Position numbers and translations under genes: made by a program. The notes below the pieces were generated by a model, which had not been told where the DNA came from, did no database searches, and saw only the letters and a list, made by a program, of their open reading frames with translations. A stretch of DNA of 64,000 nt from Sclerodactyla briareus (taxonomy: Eukaryota > Echinodermata > Holothuroidea > Dendrochirotida > Sclerodactylidae), in the NCBI GenBank assembly GCA_026419785.1, contig JAODTK010000444.1:62001-126000 (forward strand), in the 5' to 3' direction. Shown here one piece after another: positions 23,500 through 34,499 of the stretch (the first letter of the stretch is position 1; each line of letters begins with the position of its first letter).

Positions 23500-24260
23500 C
23501 AACTTCGGCCAAGTCCGACCCTGCACGTCCCCACAGATCGTTTAATCGGGTGCGCAGATTGTTTACGGACGGGGAGGCACACCCCCACCCTTGGAGACTG
23601 GAGGCCCTGCAAGCCGGTGTTGCTGCTTCAAGTCAGAACTCTGCCTGCGGCGGGGATGCGTGGCGGTTTCTCCTCGCTTCATTGCGAACTAGTGGACTTG
23701 TTCCCCTTTTGCCGGCTGTACATCGCCCACCTCCAGATCCACCTCTTGCCGTGTTTGCGCCCGTCGTCTCGGGATCTTCAACGCCATTGCCGTGCAGCCA
23801 CACCTGGACCCGCTAATCCGGTGGTGGCTGAATAGGGCACGTCATGTCAGGGGGTAGCGGTTCCCTGGCCTTCCTCGTCCACCTTTTTTTTGCCTCCCGT
23901 CGGACGCCTTGCTGGAGTTGCGTTGGCTCACGTGTGGGATTTCGGGAGTTACAGGGAACCCACATAATTGTGCTCGAGGTTGCTGGCGTTTGTTCCGCCC
24001 TTGAAAATTATTTGCAACCCGCGAGTGGCGGGCCGTCTCGTACCGGTCCGTTGCGGCAGTACTGCGGCGGTATCGTACATACCATCAGGGCGGGACGCAT
24101 TCGCGGAGTCCTTTGGACAGTGACCTAGGATCTGTTCCTGTGGCGCCGCACGCACGGGGTGCGTTTTTTCAGGCGTTCACCGTCCGGGTTCAGAGAACTC
24201 CCATCGCGGACATGCTCTCGCGCAGCACTCATGCCCCGAACGGATTGGTCTCTTCACGTC
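23500..24260 (+). pseudogene. RNase H region of DIRS 1
   Basis: It follows the RT directly. Recognisable DIRS RNase H flanks are LVDLFPFCRLYIAHLQIHLL near 23690-23750 and IADMLSRSTHAPNGL near 24205-24250, the usual end of the domain. The centre is too frame-broken to place the acidic residues. Confidence 0.6.
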
Positions 24261-24839
24261 GTTAGTTGTGCAGGGCGTTGTCGAGGCGTTCATCGTCCGG
24301 AGTGGACTCTTTCGCATACGCCTCTTCTCAACGCAAGCTGCTCTCTTTCTCCCTCTGTACTAGAGCCTACGAACGTTCTACCCGTCGAAGTGGCTCTGGT
24401 TTGGGCCCCTATTCGATGTAAGGGTTCGGGTGCTGCTAAAATAAGCCTCCGTTTTGGTGGCCGACCCAGCGTGGTTGCCGGCCACTTACTGGGCGTTGCT
24501 GCGGGGGCGCCGGCGAATTCTCCCCCGGCTTGTCGGACCTCCTGTGCTTTCCGGGTCTGGGACCGCGCCGTCCCCCGCATCCGGGGCTCTGGGGCCTGGT
24601 TGCGCGGCGTGTGTCAGGGATTCCCTCCGAGCGTCGGGCCTTTCGAGAAGGCTCGCGATGGCGGCCCGGGGTCAGAGAGTTTCCAACCTTCGTCGCCTGT
24701 GTGATTCGCGACCGGATTGTACAGAGGGTGGTGTGCGGATCGCCAGGTGTCTCCGGCCGCGGCCACTGTCGGGGAGGTGCCCGATTTCCTCCTCTACTTG
24801 TTCCGTTTAGGGGGGCCAGTGAACACGATCCGGGGTTAA

Positions 24840-25830
24840 CCGCTCCGCTGTTTTCGCTATACATAGCGGTTTCGGGAATGGGTCAACGGTGTTTTTTCTG
24901 CGAAGGTCCACTTGACCTTCTCTTCGTAAGAGTTTCTTGATCGTCCAGGGTTCGCACTCTAGTTCCGCCCGGGACATGGGGGGACGTCCGCGGATACTGC
25001 GGAGCCTCTCCCAATTGAACTGCTAGCGGACGCCCTGGCTTCTGCCGCATCTGTTGTTGAGACAAAGCGTCCTTCTTGCGGCGGCATCGGCTCGGCGCCG
25101 TGGTGCCTTGCTTGCTCCGTCTTCCTCGCCGGGCATATGCGTTTCGAGCCTAACGGGGTCCGCCTGTTTCCGGACCCGTCCTTTCTCACTAAACGCAGTC
25201 GTTCAATCGTTCTCCGGCTCGAGTTTTCATCGCTGCTTTTTTGGGGAGTGGAGGGGACGAGTGTGGGGTCCGGTTCGGGCCCTTCGGGTTAACCTTGCTC
25301 GGACCCGTCCCCTCCGTAGTCCGTGTACTTCCCTGTTTTTGTTTTAACGCAGCGACCTCATACACGCGCCTCCAGGATACGATCTCTCGCTGGATCAGCG
25401 TGATCCTCCGGGTTTTGGTCCGTCTCGACCGCGAGCTCTCAATGTGCGGGGGGGGTTGCCCCCTCCCTCTCGCTCTATAAAGTGTGTCCTTGGAGGAGAT
25501 TCCTAACAGGCTGCGAGATGGATATCTCATAATACCTTTATCGCTTCCTACCTTCTGGACCCCCTGCGGAGTGAATCCCGCTGGCCACCACCGCTTTCCT
25601 CCGCCGGTTGTCGCGTTCGGGTTCCGCGTCTGGTGCCCCCGGCCGCCGGGGGTCACGTGCCTCTTGGTACGTCGTCCTTGTGCCTCTACCACCCTTCCCC
25701 ACCGGCAGCCTCGCTCGTAGAGCGGGGTGTGTTGGGGCTTGGTGGCTGGCTCGGACCATCCCCTGCTGTGACGGATTGTTGCCCCGCTCGTATTTCTGTA
25801 GTCTGTTTTTGACTGCGGAGGCGGGACCAG
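24840..25830 (+). pseudogene. tyrosine recombinase of DIRS 1
   Basis: At 25060-25130 it reads LLAAASARRRGALLA, the box around the first catalytic Arg of DIRS recombinases; then FRTRPFSLN, then GPVRALRVNLARTRPLRSP at about 25260-25330 and YTRLQDTISRWISVIL at 25360-25410. The segment after 25590 (frames with VRASG and a Trp-rich end) should hold the HxxR and catalytic Tyr, but I cannot place the Tyr with certainty. Frame-broken. Confidence 0.75.
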
Positions 25831-25910
25831 ACATCTTTCTTATGGTGAGTGGTCTTATTCTAGTTGGATTAATTCGCTCCCCGGCTTTCCCAACCTCCTT
25901 ACGGTGGGAG

Positions 25911-25995
25911 GCTGCAATTGTAGTAAGATCCAGAAGTACGTGCCCTGAAGTAAGTTACCCCCCTTCGTTAATGTGGGCTACTTACGAGGGGCAAC
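25911..25995 (+). repeat. internal complementary region (ICR), DIRS 1
   Basis: 25911-25953 is the reverse complement of the outer edge of the left ITR ('ctgcaattgtagtaagatcc', 'gtgccctga'), and 25955-25995 is the reverse complement of the outer edge of the right ITR ('ccccccttcg', 'ggctacttacgaggggcaac'). They meet at an AAC-like trinucleotide, the complement of the shared GTT. The ICR is thought to template joining of the ends during circular replication. Confidence 0.9.
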
Positions 25996-26064
25996 TTCAC
26001 CTTCTTGACACCCGCACGTCCGCCCCACTATGCCGGGGACCTCGGGTGCTAGTTGGAATGATTG

Positions 26065-26242
26065 TGCAAGCCCCGTACCGCTCCCAGCTAGATACGGCGC
26101 GTTGGTCACGTCGCTGTGCTTAACCTCTTTTTTTAGTGGTACGAGGGTGTGTTAAGTGGCCGTCCTTGGCCGAATGCAATTTTGTAGTAAGCTCCCAAAG
26201 GTAAGTTGCCCCTCGTAAGTAGCCCCCCTCACGAAGGGGGTT
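26065..26242 (-). repeat. right inverted terminal repeat, DIRS 1
   Basis: Inverted partner of 19654-19800. Its outer end 'cgaagggggtt' ends in GTT; the host intron resumes with 'aatcctatgag'. Confidence 0.88.
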
Positions 26243-26429
26243 AATCCTATGAGCCTTTCATGTACAGAAGTTTATTGGGCCAATCTTGACAATTCCCACA
26301 GTTGCTAACACTCTGCATGACTAATGACCAGTCTTCCGTCGCGTTCTTGTCAACTGAAGGTGTTATCTACAATCCTATCTATGTAAAGAAGGTTGTGCTG
26401 GCCATCTGGTTAATGACAAATCTAACTTG

Positions 26430-26540
26430 AGTGTCTTGCCCGAATACACCACAAAACGTTAATCGGTTGGTGGGATTCGAGCTTCTGATACGGATCTTTT
26501 GATCAACAGTTCGGAGCTTTCACGGACGGAGCTAATCTAT
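26430..26540 (-). mobile_element. SINE head fragment
   Basis: On the - strand there is an A-box-like TTAGCTCCGTCCGTGAAAGC and a B-box-like AGCTCGAATCCC about 60 bp apart, followed by 'ttgtggtgtattcgggcaag', which matches the body of the SINE at 5780-6112 ('cttgcccaagggtacac' on the other strand). Truncated and diverged. Confidence 0.5.
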
Positions 26541-26747
26541 CTGTTTGCAATTTCAGCCACTGGTTTGAAATCCATTTATCTTGTTGATCCACATTGCAGC
26601 TGGACTTGCGAATTCACAAAGTTGGCGGGGGGGGGGGGTTTGTATTCCTGAAGCTGTGGTTAGGCTGACATTGACATGCGATGTTTGAAATGGGGCCGTA
26701 AACAGTTTTTCGCTCTATCTACCCTAAAGAACCCCAAGAAATCACAG

Positions 26748-27047
26748 CCTGTTTGGCGAGGCCCTGATGGAGGAGATCAAGGAGAAGGTTTCCAGCAGTT
26801 CTGGCTCATACCTCTCCAAGGGGGTCAGGAGGTCATACAGGAGATGGTCCTCCGCTGAAGACAATAGAGGTCTGAGGATGACACTGACTCCCGGAATGAG
26901 CAACACTGAGATCGTTGCTATTTGGAACATTTCTAAGCATCGGCTGCAGAGTTAGAGGAGGCTCCATGAGGCGACGAGCATTTGAGGAGAACCAGGGTCC
27001 CATTATGAGCATGTGGAGGACTCGACACAGCTCTGGTGGAAATTGAG
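26748..27047 (+). CDS. candidate spectrin exon(s) (frame-broken)
   Basis: Acceptor 'agaaatcacag'. It reads LFGEALMEEIKEKVSSSSGS then GGQEVIQEMVLR, later RRRAFEENQGP, and ends 'gaaattgag/gtatgc'. It may be two exons, since an internal donor 'atagag/gtctga' lies at 26870. Several frame breaks. Confidence 0.55.
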
Positions 27048-27532
27048 GTATGCAATTCATGGTGCAAAGGCACTTACGCTTTACCACGAACCTGTGCAGT
27101 ATGCCCCACATACTGCTAGTTAGCCTCTGGCATAAACTGTATCACTGCAGGTGGCCACCCAAGCCTCACCTCACCCTCACCCTGTTAAGTTCAGAGCGCA
27201 TAATTTGCCTCCTTCTTGAAAACCAGAGACCACAGTTTTTTTTTCGTTTCCTCTAGCGCAAAAGGGTTTTGAGTGTTAGTGTTTGTGCATATTGCAAAGT
27301 TTGCACAGTTTTTCTAAAACAATTACAGTGTTTGAGTTACGGAAATGCGTGACTCGCGATCTTTCCCCCGCGAGTAGTCCTAAGGCGGATACCACTACCG
27401 CAGTGTTACTACCATTTGGTGGACGTTTTTTTGGGGGGGGGTTGTGACTCGTGTCGCATGCAAACACTCCTAGGGGACTTAGGTTTGACAACTTGGTCTT
27501 GGGGCTTAAATCGCCTGTGATTCCATATGCAG
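27048..27532 (+). other. intron with G-run
   Basis: Intronic, with a G-run at 27431-27441. No recognised feature. Confidence 0.4.
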
Positions 27533-27592
27533 ACGAGCAGTTGAGGAGGAGGTGCAGATGGGGAGCGACTTGACCGCCTAGTGGAAACTTAG
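27533..27592 (+). CDS. possible 60-nt exon, echo of the previous exon end
   Basis: Acceptor 'ccatatgcag' and donor 'acttag/gtatgc'. It reads RAVEEEVQMGSDL before a stop. Its start 'acgagca.ttgaggag' and its end 'ct.gtggaaa.tt.aggtatgca' repeat the end of the exon that finishes at 27047, so it may be a decayed duplicate rather than a used exon. Confidence 0.35.
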
Positions 27593-28312
27593 GTATGCAT
27601 CATTTGTTACAGTCTAAGTAATAGGCTGCTCTCGAACCAACTTGAGACGAGGTGTATGGGTTTAGAAAGACAATCTGACTCGGCAAGGATCGGACTGTTT
27701 GGGTCCTTGCTGTTAATGGACAGTCTGAGGCTCAGTGGATAGTTAGAGGATAGACTCCATAAATTAGATGCACAGCTGAAAGCGCCCCATTTGAAAATTT
27801 TGGGGGGGAAAGGTTGGCCAGGGTGGGCTCCCTGAGGAGTTAGGAAGTGGATCATTTTCCTCCGTAACATCTGTTGTAAGCACTACAACAACTCACCAAA
27901 CTCACCCACTGGGTATACATGTCAGTATCATATTTTTATGCAGTGGTGTTAGTTTAGCCAACATTTTCATAATTGATTGGTTGACTCCCAGTGTGTGTAA
28001 TCATTTGTTTTCCTTTCAAGATAGTTATCACAATAAGCCAGTCCAGCCAGGAAATGTTGTTAAAGAGACTTCAAAAGTATTTCAGGTGACATCTGGCACT
28101 TATGTTAACTGGGGCCCACACACTTTTGACTGATTGCTGGCTTATATCGTAGACAACTTTCGGTAAAGTGTTGACCCTGTCTTGACCCCAGTCAGGTAGT
28201 ATATTTGTGAATTACCATAGATGCATCATTGTTCTCCTCATAATCTATAGGTCTTGTTTTTTTTTAATCTCTAAGTTAACTTTGTTTTATCCGCACTCTT
28301 AAGACCATACAG
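27593..28312 (+). other. intron, nothing recognised
   Basis: Intronic sequence up to the acceptor near 28312. Confidence 0.4.
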
Positions 28313-28460
28313 AGTGGGACACCCCATCAGCAGCAACAGCTCAGTGAACTTGATACAATGAAGCATGCTCTCTTTGATAAGTCATGGAGGTAGATGCGGT
28401 TTGGCCAATTGCCCTGGAAACACTGCACCAATCATACAAGTCCCTGGTACGGATGTAAAG
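28313..28460 (+). CDS. spectrin-like exon (frame-broken)
   Basis: Acceptor 'gaccatacag', donor 'tgtaaag/gtaggt'. It reads HQQQQLSELDTMKHALFDK, then after one frame change VDAVWPIALETLHQSYKSL. The helical pattern is good and the donor strong. Confidence 0.65.
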
Positions 28461-30251
28461 GTAGGTATCCCAAACAACCTGCTTTAAAGTCCACTCTCAT
28501 ATTTGCACTTTTAACACCTCCCATGGCCACGATATCAGATTTCATATAATATAATAATATTTGGGGTCCTTATATGTACCCTTCCCACCACAGTACCCAA
28601 GTGCTTCAACGTATATTCTTCTGATCATAGGAAGTTGTACATACTCGGCACTCCCGGAGAGAGTATGTGGCAGCCCCGACAATCCCGGAGAGAGTATTGT
28701 CAGGTGCTAATACGGCATTGGTTGACTTAAATCCCTCCCTATCCCCATTCGGCCCTGGGTGGTAAGGATCAATGGGAGCATGGCTGCAGGTAACGTAATA
28801 TCCCTCATTTGAGCAATCAGTGGATTACAATGTCATCTCATTCGAGTATTGAAAGGGTTTATTGACCCAAGGTTGTGGTGGCATAGTAAGTTCAGCCTAA
28901 ATCGGCATCTCTTGTAAAATGTGTCATCTAACTGAGGGATTGTTCCACATGTGGGACAACTCGATAATACCTGAAAAAAACGCGATAGTTGAAGAAGCCG
29001 AAAAGCTTGCTCAAACACTTGATTGAGCTAGAATATCATAAAGTAAAAGAATGCTGATGTCCCTGCATGATTTTGTGCAAAACATAATTTGCCCAAAGTT
29101 GTTGTAAATGAGCCCAAAAGTTTGTCAGATGGTACGTATTTTCAATCCTTATGTTTGCATTTAATTTGACAACTTGCTACTGGAGGTGGTAATGGGTAAA
29201 GATCCCAAGAAGCTTGCATTCAATGAATAAGAAATGGTAATTTGATCTCCGAACGATTGTCATTCAAAAAACCGGCACAGTCTGCGAATAAAAACTAGTT
29301 TGTCAAAACATTTTGTCAAAATGTACCTGGTGAGGGATTCCAGCTGACATAGGTACAGTATCCAGGTCTGCAGCTTGCTTGGGCCTGGATAGGAACGATC
29401 CTCTGCTCTGCAAGTATACGATAAAGAAAACCATAAAAAAAACTGGCGCAGTTGTGTGGCATGTCCACTTTTGAAGCCCATCAAAGATTTTTTATTAAGT
29501 GATGTGTGTGTAAAGTTTTCGAACTACTCCAACAAGCCAGTTCTTCTTCTCTTGGCGAAGGCAAAACATAACTCTTTTATGTGATTATATAATGATTTAG
29601 CTGTGCATTGCATTGACTCCATTATGCCATGTCAATTGCGCTCATACTACCAGTATTGACGACATAACCCGAAATGCAACAATGTATAAGTGCTTCCTTA
29701 ACTTGACTTCCTTGAATTAGCTGCCTTGACCAGACCCAGGGACCATGTACCTATGGGCAACACATGCGCACATGAACCTCACTTAGAATTTAGCAGATGT
29801 CAATTTCAAACATCCTCAGACTTGACCTCAGTTGACCTCCGATGACCTGGGCCAGACCCCCCAATCTACTCATAAGACCCAACCTTACATACAAGAAACA
29901 TGAGGGTTTCAGCTGACCCCCATATTGAGGGTCCGACCCCTTCAAACTGCCTGGGACCTTGAGTTCTTGGAGTAATACTGACAGAAATGAGAGGCCGGGA
30001 CCATGGGTTTTGATGCCTACCGAAAACTCTCTACACATTTGCGTTCAACAGTACCATATTTACAAGTCGCGTAACACAAACACACACATTACCACACGCC
30101 CACACTTGTCGCAAGTTGTTTGGCCTCTATCCTCAAATATACATTTCATTTCATCTATTCTCATTAATTTTCAAAGAATCATTCTGACTATAACTCCTCT
30201 CACAATCTTCAGAAACACATTGAGATTAGCCCTAACTGTTCTCTTCTTCAG
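28461..30251 (+). other. long intron, nothing firm
   Basis: A short direct repeat 'cccggagagagta.tg' occurs at 28655 and 28684. The segment 29800-29980 contains TGACCTC-rich dispersed-repeat-like sequence. No exon was recognised. Confidence 0.4.
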
Positions 30252-30423
30252 GGGATCCATGGTCAGTTGAGAGGGTATCACCGAAGCAAGGTTGTGTACA
30301 AGATAGCTGAGCAGGGGATTTGGATCCTGGCTCAAGATCTCAGGACATCAGTAACAGTGTTCAGAGAAGAGGGGGCAACAAGTAAGAGCGCACTATCTGC
30401 TCTATAAAGTGGACAAGTTACAG
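30252..30423 (+). CDS. candidate spectrin-gene exon
   Basis: Acceptor 'ttctcttcttcag', donor 'ttacag/gtatgtg', 172 nt. One frame is open for 48 codons, starting GIHGQLRGYHRSKVVYKIAE and then SALSAL before a stop. Heptads are weak in this frame. Size and splice sites fit the series, so one or two indels are likely. Confidence 0.5.
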
Positions 30424-30954
30424 GTATGTGCTTGGCAGGCTCCAGTCCTAGTGTCCTATCTAGTGGACTAGTTATACAAGAAATTGGAGTTCATTTCGTT
30501 CATGTGGAAATAGACTCATTATAACTTATTCAGCCAAACCACTGAGCCAAACCAGACTAGACCAAAATTAATCAATATCAGCTGATGATTAGACTCAACC
30601 CGGAGTGACTTTTGGGTCTTACATGTGACCTATAGTTAGTAGGGAACGTGGGCGACTGGCAATCATTTACGTCAATCGTTCACGGATCTCTCCCTATTAC
30701 TTCCTTATAGGCAGCCTTTGAAAGCTTTCCACTTGTATTAATTTGATGAAAAACTTGTTATCTACCGTAAACAGATTGCCCATTGTATTTGCCGTCTGTG
30801 GGAATTACCGTTTCGGGTGATAGGAGGTTCACTGGGCACAAGTGTTCTTGGTAGATTTTTTGGCCATATAGTATGATGTTTTCTCTAGAGATTCCAGGCT
30901 CCCAATGGAGCTCCCAGATCCGTTAGGTCTGCTATACTTTACATTACAGTCAAT

Positions 30955-31362
30955 AAACACTGCATTTTCCCTATCCACACATAGCTATAGTGTCAGTAGT
31001 TGGAACCAAGGCTACTGGTGCAAGGTTGATTGCCCCGCTGTGTCATGGATTACTTAGTTTCATTTAGGAGACTTAAAAAGTTCATACATGCCACATTACG
31101 TGCATTTTCCTCTATCAACACAACATAGCTATAGTTAGTTAGTGTGAAACCTAAGGCATACTGGTTCAATGTTGCTTGTGTGTTGTGTATTACTTAGTTT
31201 TTCAATAAGGAGAATAAAAAGTTCATACATGCCACATTACGTGCATTTTCCTCTATCAACACATAGCTATAGTTCAGTAGTGTGGAACCTAAGGCATACT
31301 GGTTCAATGTTGCTTGTGTGTTGTGTATTACTTAGTTTTTCAATAAGGAGAATAAAAAGTTT
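30955..31362. repeat. tandem repeat, three copies of about 140 bp
   Basis: The unit runs 'gtgcattttcctctatcaac...acatagctatagttcagtag...aaggcatactggttcaatgttgcttg...tgtgtattacttagttt...aaggagaataaaaagttcata' (interrupted). The second and third copies are nearly identical; the first is diverged. Confidence 0.9.
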
Positions 31363-32335
31363 CAAAAATGTACAGGCCTGAAAACAATGACCTGAGCCAA
31401 CTCATGCAGCCAAACCGGTTAGTCAAGAAAACACGGAAGCAACATCTGTACCATTCAACTGATGTTTCCTTTCGTACATTGCATAGATCTTGTGGAACAT
31501 GCGCTTTGAAAATATGTTTATATATTGATATGTGAAAAAAATGTGGGGAGGGGGGGGGGGTTAGGTTGCAGCATCAATCACTCTGACTGCAGGGCCGTGG
31601 CAGGGACAGGGGTGATTATAACCCAAATCAGTAAATGCTCTGCCCTGATGAAGTATAAGTAGAACGGGATAGTTCATTTGAGCAGATGTCTGCTATCGCT
31701 TTGCAAGTTGGACCAATGATAGCAGAAAAGATGCTACTTTCATTTCAGATATTCCTCAATTCCCATACTCACATTCCTATTATATATTTGCCCTCATAAA
31801 AATGTCTGCCTCGCAGAACTGTATAAGAATTATTAACTCGCAAGTATTGCGGCCAGGCTGTCTGGTGTCTACGGCTAACAGTTCTGTAGTCATTGCTCGC
31901 ACCTGAAGTATTGCAAAGACTGGATCTGATGGAAGCTGTAGAAAGCCTTGCGTCAGCAAAATGTAAGTGGGAGGTAGGTTCAGTCATATAGAGACGTCAT
32001 ACAAACCAGATATCGGGTGGCACTGCATTTCGATTGCATCCAAATGCCAAACACAATAGCACTCAGTCCAAATGCATTTGGGGCATCTCAATGACCAGAT
32101 TACAGTCATTCAAAATGTTGCTCTCACAATAGATAGGCCCTTGGACTCCATTGTTCAGTGGTGACAGCTTTTCAATAAACTTATTCATACTGTTTTAATC
32201 TGGATTCTGGATGAATTTGATGGATGCAGTGAAATGCCGAATTGGGTTTGTACAGCCCCTCAGATTTTTGTTACTCCCATTTTGATCGATCAAGAATGAA
32301 TGTATGATGTTTGCTCGCTTGACAGGAGTTACATG
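31363..32335 (+). other. intron, nothing recognised
   Basis: It contains a G-run at 31546-31560. No exon supported. Confidence 0.4.
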
Positions 32336-32538
32336 CAAGTCACTATCATGGGGACACACCATGATAGTAGAAGTAGCAGAGCAACGCCAATGGAATGAAG
32401 ACTACCTGCAATGACCCGGTAGCAAATGTTGCCTTTCTGAGGTCAATGAATGAAGGGCCGCCCTCAGGTCCTAGACGGAGGAATTACACTCCCAAAGATC
32501 GCAGAGTTAAGTGGGGCAATGGACCGTTTGAAGCTGAG
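32336..32538 (+). CDS. candidate spectrin-gene exon
   Basis: Proposed acceptor 'cgcttgacag', donor 'gctgag/gtaggt'. The last 46 codons are open: NDPVANVAFLRSMNEGPPSG to RRVKWGNGPFEAE. The 5' part is in another frame. Coding by splice support and length rather than clear heptads. Confidence 0.45.
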
Positions 32539-32810
32539 GTAGGTTGCCTGCGAGAGGTCAATTGACAAGACATCGGACAATCACATACAGGCTGCCAGGG
32601 AACTGGAGTCAGGCTGCCAGAGAGAAAAAGCAGCATACTCGAAACATCAAGGGGACTTTAAGCTCTATAGCCAGTAAATGATAAGTTCAGGATGATACAG
32701 AAATACAGAGTATGACAGAGTATGCTGAGCTTTATTGTCGTAGTGCCTCCCTCTCTCTATGCCGCAATCCATGCTGTGTCCCATCTGAATGATTGTTTGA
32801 TTGAAGATTT

Positions 32811-32811
32811 C

Positions 32812-32842
<31 letters not shown>

Positions 32843-32847
32843 TAATA
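32811..32847. repeat. (AAT)n microsatellite
   Basis: About ten AAT units. It may mark the tail of a lost SINE, because the local SINE family ends in AAT/ATT repeats. Confidence 0.9.
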
Positions 32848-33059
32848 TGAGCATTTCGTAAACCATTGCAATGTAGTAGATGGTAAAAGAGAAATTTGAT
32901 TTGATTTTAGCCATGAACAAAACATCCAGGGACTCTTTGAACAGCTCCAGAAATCACTATTGATGTGTATTCTGAAGTGAAAATAAAGACATCTCTGATC
33001 CCTCCACCAGGTTTCTCAGATTTATTTCTATAAGGATTGGTGTTTTTATTGTTAAGTGA

Positions 33060-33590
33060 GCCTTATAGTACTTTCTGTTTGTTAATGATAGGATCAGTGA
33101 AGCTTACTCAGCTGTAAAAAGGTGTAAGAAAATGTCCTTAGAAAAGGTGTGTCCACCGTGGCTTGTGTTTTCATAGCTTCTAATACACATATAGGAGGCT
33201 AATCTTACAAACTATTTGGGAATGGTATAAAATATGTTACACTGATTTTTTTTTGGATTCAGGTGTCAAAATGAATCGGATATTTTATTTTTATTTCTGT
33301 TGTGAAGTTGACTGAAAGCTGAAACATAAAAAATAAGGATTTACTCAGCTGTGCTCACATATAGAAAGGGTGTAACATGTCTTTAGAAAATGTGTGTGTG
33401 TGTGTGCTTGTGCTTTTCAGTAGCTTCTATTGTCTGTTAAGATAATCTCAAAACTATTGGGATGGCGTATACAACATTATAAACTCATTTTTTCGTCTAT
33501 TCAGGTGTTCAAAATAAAAGCTGCCCTAAATATTTTGATTTCTGGTTGGGAAGTTGACATGAAAGAGGAACCAGATAATAAAAATGAAGA
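33060..33590. repeat. tandem duplication of intron end plus exon start, about 245 bp
   Basis: 33095-33330 and 33340-33590 match in order: 'tactcagctgt', 'aaatgtc.ttagaaaa.gtgtgt', 'cttgtg.ttttca.tagcttct', 'caaactatt.gggat', 'ttttt...ttcaggtgt.caaaat', 'tattttgatttctg.tg.gaagttgac' and 'gaaa...gaa'. The second copy supplies the used acceptor and exon; the first is decayed. Confidence 0.75.
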
Positions 33591-33800
33591 ATTGAAGGAT
33601 GGTCAGTTAGCCAAAGCACTGGTTGATATTCACCAATCTTCACTTCTGAGTTTCTCCATCACAATATCAAACAGTTGCAATGCCTGAGAAAATCCACTTC
33701 TATGGAAAGATGGTTCATGGCAGGATCTTCTAGAATCATTAGAAAGCGTTCTAGAGCAAAGCAAAAGACTAAAGAGCTCTACCTTCTAAAAATCCCGCAG
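33505..33800 (+). CDS. spectrin-repeat exon (frame-broken)
   Basis: Acceptor 'tcgtctattcag'. It is open for 60 codons: VFKIKAALNILISGWEVDMK to LKDGQLAKALVDIHQSS; another frame then reads DLLESLESVLEQSKRLKSST. The tail is a good spectrin helix. The donor is uncertain because 33790-33830 is a G-rich stretch. Confidence 0.65.
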
Positions 33801-34112
33801 CCAAATGAGGGGGTGGGGGGTGCGAGGGTTGCCGAGATGGCTTGTCTTCACCATGGCTTTGGACGCCTCACCTACCTATAATGATGTCATGTCTATATGG
33901 GGATGAGGCTCTTCCCGAGCTTTACTGTAAATGTAAGAACCTGTTCCCATTACTTCTTGGAATTCTTTGCAATTGGGAAAAACTCTCTGGTACCCCATGG
34001 ACAAAACCTAAAGAGTTTGAACTCTCCAGTAACTTACCATTTACAACTAACAATACTTATACGTAATGAAGTTGGGACTGGGTATAATTTTCAACCAAAT
34101 TCCATTTTGCAG

Positions 34113-34263
34113 GACATACAAGGAAGCTCACCCACTAAGAGATGATTTTAAAGTCATGGAGGAAGGAGCCAGAAGTTATAGAGGAGAACCAAGATTTGAC
34201 AGATGTTGAAGATATTCTAGCACAAGTAGAAATGTCAGTAGAAACAACATCAAGATGCTGGAG
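34113..34263 (+). CDS. spectrin-repeat exon (frame-broken)
   Basis: Acceptor 'tccattttgcag', donor 'ctggag/gttaag'. The most helical frame reads EVIEENQDLTDVEDILAQVE and then SVETTSRCWR; the first 15 codons are in other frames. Followed within 250 bp by the hairpin minisatellite. Confidence 0.6.
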
Positions 34264-34499
34264 GTTAAGTCATGCTTCCTATGGGACATTATCCTTGTGC
34301 CTCTAATGTAGTACACCTATCTTCCCCCTCCCTCCTACACCCTGCCCTACCCCACCCAAGAATCATATATCTCTCGCTCTCCGCCCATAACTTTCTCCTG
34401 GCCCTCATGAGTCCCCTCTCTTTGCTTGCCCTTTTAAGTTACTTGCATTGATGCAGCTGCAGACTAGTCACTATGTTCAACATTCGGCCAAGTCTCTAC

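Larger units (their letters stand above)
19654..26242 (+). mobile_element. DIRS-type retrotransposon 1 (about 6.6 kb)
   Basis: GC-rich block with inverted terminal repeats, an internal complementary region and, in order, gag-like, reverse transcriptase, RNase H and tyrosine recombinase coding. DIRS-order elements replicate by a circular DNA intermediate and integrate with a tyrosine recombinase instead of a DDE integrase, so they leave no target duplication. Both termini share GTT and the ICR is the reverse complement of the expected circle junction across that GTT, which fixes the ends to the base. Coding regions are frame-broken at many points. Confidence 0.92.

Noticed and set aside
19654..26242. 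LTR retrotransposon or endogenous retrovirus
   Set aside because: Termini are inverted, an ICR is present, and the C-terminal enzyme has tyrosine-recombinase boxes; no protease, DDE integrase or envelope was seen.
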